Source of the DNA: Gorillibacterium sp.
GTDB taxonomy: Bacteria > Bacillota > Bacilli > Paenibacillales > NBRC-103111
Direction of reading: 5' to 3'
Assembly (NCBI GenBank): GCA_023511325.1
Contig: JAIMBU010000059.1
Span: 1-9,335 of the forward strand
DNA: 9,335 bases
The notes below the pieces were generated by a model. That model was given only the letters and a program-made list of their open reading frames with translations. It had not been told where the DNA came from and made no database searches. Shown here piece by piece: positions 7,630 through 9,335 of the stretch. The stretch's first letter is position 1. Each line of letters starts with the position of its first letter. Position numbers and translations under genes: made by a program.

Positions 7630-8598
7630 ATGAGCACAACTAAAAAAAAGCCAACATCGGCTTTAGTGGCAATATCAGTAACGCAGGAATCCATGTTTAC
7701 AGATGAACAGATCGTGCAGATGTTTCTCACCGTTTGCTGTACTGCTCCAAATACAAGGAGGAATTATCAGAGGGCGATTGCCCATTTTCGCGAGTTTACT
7801 TCTTACCAGCCTCTGCGGGAGGTCACCTGGAGAAAACTGGAGGCTTATAAGCTGTATTTAGCAGAAAGGCAGATTGGGACCTCTAAGAAATCACTAGCGC
7901 CAGCGAGTATTGCCGCCTTCATCGCTCCCTTGAAATCTATGTACAAATGGGGCAGCGAGCCTAACATTGGCCTATTTCACCACAACCCGGCCCAGACCGT
8001 TCGGATTCCCGCTACGCCCATTACAAGTAAGCAGCATTACCTGACTCGCAAAGAAGTCGGCATGCTACTGCAATTTATGTATGGACAAACCACACGGAAC
8101 TATTTGATCGGTCTTTCCTTGCTGCTGCTGGGTTTACGGGTATCTGAGTTAGCAATGCTGAGGTGGAAAAATTTCCAGAATGACATTATGGAGTCGTCAG
8201 TGTGGCTGGCAATCTTGAAGACAAAGGGAGGAAAAACTAGGGAGATTAAAGTACCAGCACCTCTTTGGAGGCTGTATATGGACTATGCCAGAGAGTTAGC
8301 GGGCAACACTGAGCCACCTGCAGAATTACAATTGTTTCATTTATCGGTAAGACAAATCGAACGAATTATCAAGAACGCTGGTGAGCAAAGTGGAATCAGT
8401 AAAAAGCTTACACCCCATTGGCTCCGCCATACCAATGCTACCCTCGCACTACTGCAAGGAGCATCCCTACAGCAAGTTCAGGAGACGTTAGGCCACTCTC
8501 ACATCAATACAACACAACGGTATCTGCACACCGTAGAAATGATGAAAAAAGGAGCACCCGATTATGTAGAGGAATGCCTGCGGGAATATATTAGATAA
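7630..8598 (+). CDS. Tyrosine recombinase / phage-integrase family protein
   Basis: A 322-residue site-specific recombinase from the preferred ATG (338 if the ATG at 7582 were used). The N-terminal half has a SAM-like core-binding domain (about 25-115, with NTRRNYQRAIAHFREFTSY). The catalytic domain has the full set of active residues, numbered from 7630: Arg170 in LGLRVSELAMLRW, Lys199 in the beta-hairpin KTKGGKTR, His263 and Arg266 in HWLRHTN, His289 in LGHSHINTT, and nucleophile Tyr298 in QRYLHTV. Length and pattern fit XerC/XerD-like simple integrases without an arm-binding domain, which agrees with the short dyad sites at both ends of the cassette. It is divergent from the chemosensory operon. 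The substrate sites are most likely the flanking inverted repeats; that is inference. It is not the chromosomal dimer-resolving Xer pair on this evidence, since the flanking sites do not resemble a Bacillus dif. Confidence 0.93.
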   Translation: MSTTKKKPTSALVAISVTQESMFTDEQIVQMFLTVCCTAPNTRRNYQRAIAHFREFTSYQPLREVTWRKLEAYKLYLAERQIGTSKKSLAPASIAAFIAPLKSMYKWGSEPNIGLFHHNPAQTVRIPATPITSKQHYLTRKEVGMLLQFMYGQTTRNYLIGLSLLLLGLRVSELAMLRWKNFQNDIMESSVWLAILKTKGGKTREIKVPAPLWRLYMDYARELAGNTEPPAELQLFHLSVRQIERIIKNAGEQSGISKKLTPHWLRHTNATLALLQGASLQQVQETLGHSHINTTQRYLHTVEMMKKGAPDYVEECLREYIR

Positions 8599-8604
8599 AA
8601 AGAC

Positions 8605-8618
8605 AGGTCTTTAGACCT
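8605..8618 (+). terminator. Small hairpin after the recombinase gene, weak terminator candidate
   Basis: AGGTC and GACCT pair around TTTA starting 6 nt after the recombinase stop. The stem is short and the sequence after it (ATATTACAA) is AT-rich but not a true T-run. Confidence 0.35.
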
Positions 8619-8678
8619 ATATTACAATGAGCCTTATGACAGATAATATAAAGAGAAGATTTGGTATATTCTTCGAAA

Positions 8679-8690
8679 AATAGCGCTATT
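8679..8690. repeat. Perfect 12-bp palindrome AATAGCGCTATT next to the right recombination site
   Basis: Self-complementary and 8 bp inside the right inverted repeat, in a region of about 25% G+C. It could be an operator or an accessory recombinase-binding site; there is no matching copy at the left end. The palindrome is certain, the role unknown. Confidence 0.4.
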
Positions 8691-8698
8691 ATGTAGAA

Positions 8699-8737
8699 TT
8701 CTGTCGTATAAGTGTTGTTGTACGACATCAGTTTATT
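8699..8737 (-). repeat. Right inverted repeat with recombinase core-site structure
   Basis: This is the reverse-complement partner of 7572-7611. Its internal dyad is cleaner than the left one: TGTCGTATAA (8702-8711) and TTGTACGACA (8718-8727) are inverted arms matching at 9 of 10 positions, with spacer GTGTTG (8712-8717). The outermost 7 bases of the arms, TGTCGTA and TACGACA, are perfectly complementary. Confidence 0.9.
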
Positions 8738-8798
8738 TAGTATGAACAGGCCTTATACATTTAATGTATATTGTTGGCAAATTCACCTCAAAAATACT

Positions 8799-8854
8799 GG
8801 AGGCAGAAGAAACTTCAATGGCGACCAACGTCCAATGAAGATTCTTCTGCCTCC
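8799..8854 (-). terminator. Large hairpin, probable terminator of the minus-strand gene at 8931-9335
   Basis: A 23-bp stem with two mismatches (8799-8821 pairing with 8832-8854) closes a 10-nt loop. On the minus strand it lies about 75 nt beyond the TGA of the right-hand gene and is followed by AGTATTTTTGAGG, a short U-tract. The stem is longer than usual for a simple terminator, so it could instead be a palindromic repeat or a structured RNA. Confidence 0.55.
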
Positions 8855-8930
8855 TATGTTCTTCTTGTACGTTGTTCTTCTTATCTACCCACAACTATAT
8901 ACCTAAGAAAACTTCGCCTGCAAATGAAAA

Positions 8931-9335
8931 TCATGGAATTTGAGCAAAAGGCAGAACACCATCTTCCCGGGGGCCCTCGATTGATTTACGAGCAACAACC
9001 TCTCCCTTGGCGTTATATGCTGTGAGTTCATAGGGAAAACTCACGTTTGCAGGAAGCGGAGCAAACCAGATGGTGTTCCCCGAATCATCCCCTGCTAGCG
9101 TTGCCATATGTCTACCAAGCGTTTCACTGCCTGTAGTCACCTCGATCTGCTGCACCTCAGGATCAAGAACCTCCCCGAATAGTAGCGGAAATGGCCCGGG
9201 TATCCCTTTAGCATGCGCCAAGACCATATAATTCAGCATCGGTCTTGTCACCATTCCGTAATCCATGCCAAAACCCCCACCTACCCGGACAACCAAATAG
9301 CGAATACACATCAACGCGCACACCAGACCCTCATT
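8931..9335 (-). CDS. Unrecognised protein, C-terminal part (5' end outside window)
   Basis: The minus-strand frame is open from the window edge to the TGA at 8933-8931, giving about 134 residues. A GTG at 9323 exists but the frame continues beyond it and no ribosome binding site can be judged, so the start is probably outside. Visible features: a short hydrophobic Val/Gly-rich stretch (RYLVVRVGGGFGMDYG), then a region with strand-like pattern, WFAPLPANVSFPYELTAYNAKGEVV, ending in a Gly/Pro-rich tail. The hydrophobic-x-hydrophobic strands with a terminal AYNAKGEVV turn resemble small beta-sandwich secreted or membrane-anchored Bacilli proteins, but I cannot name a family. It is convergent with the recombinase cassette and separated from it by the hairpin at 8799-8854. 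Confidence 0.7.
   Translation of the reverse strand, partial: NEGLVCALMCIRYLVVRVGGGFGMDYGMVTRPMLNYMVLAHAKGIPGPFPLLFGEVLDPEVQQIEVTTGSETLGRHMATLAGDDSGNTIWFAPLPANVSFPYELTAYNAKGEVVARKSIEGPREDGVLPFAQIP

Larger units (their letters stand above)
7572..8737. mobile_element. Tyrosine recombinase cassette bounded by inverted recombination-site-like repeats
   Basis: A 1.17-kb unit whose only gene is a tyrosine recombinase, enclosed by inverted repeats (7572-7611 and 8699-8737). Each repeat holds a dyad of two 10-bp arms around a 6-bp spacer, the geometry of XerCD/Flp-type core sites. The spacers are CAACAC on the left and its reverse complement GTGTTG on the right, so strand exchange between them would invert the segment. 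I see no clear target-site duplication outside the repeats. Possible readings are a self-inverting DNA switch, a small inserted tyrosine-recombinase element with terminal inverted repeats, or two sites of a larger system. The repeats are seen directly; activity is inferred. Confidence 0.7.
8599..8930. other. 332-base intergenic region without a credible gene
   Basis: It holds, in order: the weak hairpin at 8605-8618, an AT-rich tail (8640-8698), the 12-bp palindrome, the right inverted repeat, a perfect 7-bp dyad TATACAT-TTA-ATGTATA (8754-8770), and the large hairpin at 8799-8854. Short open frames here (for example 8712-8906 and 8771-9025) run through these structures, lack ribosome binding sites and show no recognisable protein pattern. 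Confidence 0.6.

Noticed and set aside
7583..8727. Chromosomal dif sites for XerC/XerD
   Set aside because: The geometry is similar, but the arm sequences do not resemble the Bacillus-type dif, and two inverted copies 1.1 kb apart would not fit chromosome dimer resolution.
7572..8737. Conventional insertion sequence with a DDE transposase
   Set aside because: The only gene has the R-K-H-R-H-Y tyrosine recombinase residues, no DDE pattern is seen, and no clear target-site duplication flanks the repeats.
8712..9025. Short plus-strand open frames of 64 and 84 codons
   Set aside because: They pass through the inverted repeat and large hairpin, lack ribosome binding sites, and the second overlaps the more credible minus-strand gene.

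Overview
The window looks like chromosomal DNA from a motile, low-to-moderate G+C Firmicute, most plausibly a Paenibacillus- or Cohnella-type member of the Paenibacillaceae. This rests on strong AGGAGG-type ribosome binding sites, protein styles typical of Bacilli (CheA, CheW and a 4HB-type chemoreceptor), and a base composition near 50% G+C in most genes. The assignment is inference from style, not from a marker gene.

Layout. (1) 1-2603, plus strand: the 3' part of a large FtsX/MacB-type ABC permease, followed 3 nt later by its ATPase. The ATPase carries an unusual C-terminal AbrB/MazE-like segment. Inside the permease the base composition falls abruptly near position 1140, from about two thirds G+C to about 45%, although the reading frame continues. 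(2) 2604-2791: a convergent intergenic region with a strong, probably bidirectional terminator hairpin. (3) 2792-7514, minus strand: a compact four-gene chemosensory operon transcribed as HD-GYP phosphodiesterase, CheW, CheA, methyl-accepting chemoreceptor. Its genes are 17-26 nt apart. No CheY, CheB, CheR, CheC or CheD is in the window. (4) 7572-8737: a tyrosine recombinase gene enclosed by about 40-bp inverted repeats. Each repeat contains a dyad built like a tyrosine-recombinase core site (two 10-bp arms around a 6-bp spacer), and the two spacers are identical but inverted. (5) 8738-8930: non-coding, with a 23-bp-stem hairpin. (6) 8931-9335, minus strand: the C-terminal part of a protein I do not recognise.

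How the parts may work together. The chemoreceptor, CheW and CheA form a standard sensor-kinase complex. The first gene of the same operon encodes a stand-alone HD-GYP enzyme that would degrade cyclic-di-GMP, which suggests a link between chemosensing and c-di-GMP. The recombinase cassette is the most interesting element: recombination between its two sites should invert the whole 1.1-kb segment, including the recombinase gene itself. One site lies about 60 bp upstream of the operon's first start codon, so inversion would change the DNA upstream of the operon. Phase variation of the operon is a hypothesis; the inverted sites themselves are read directly from the sequence.
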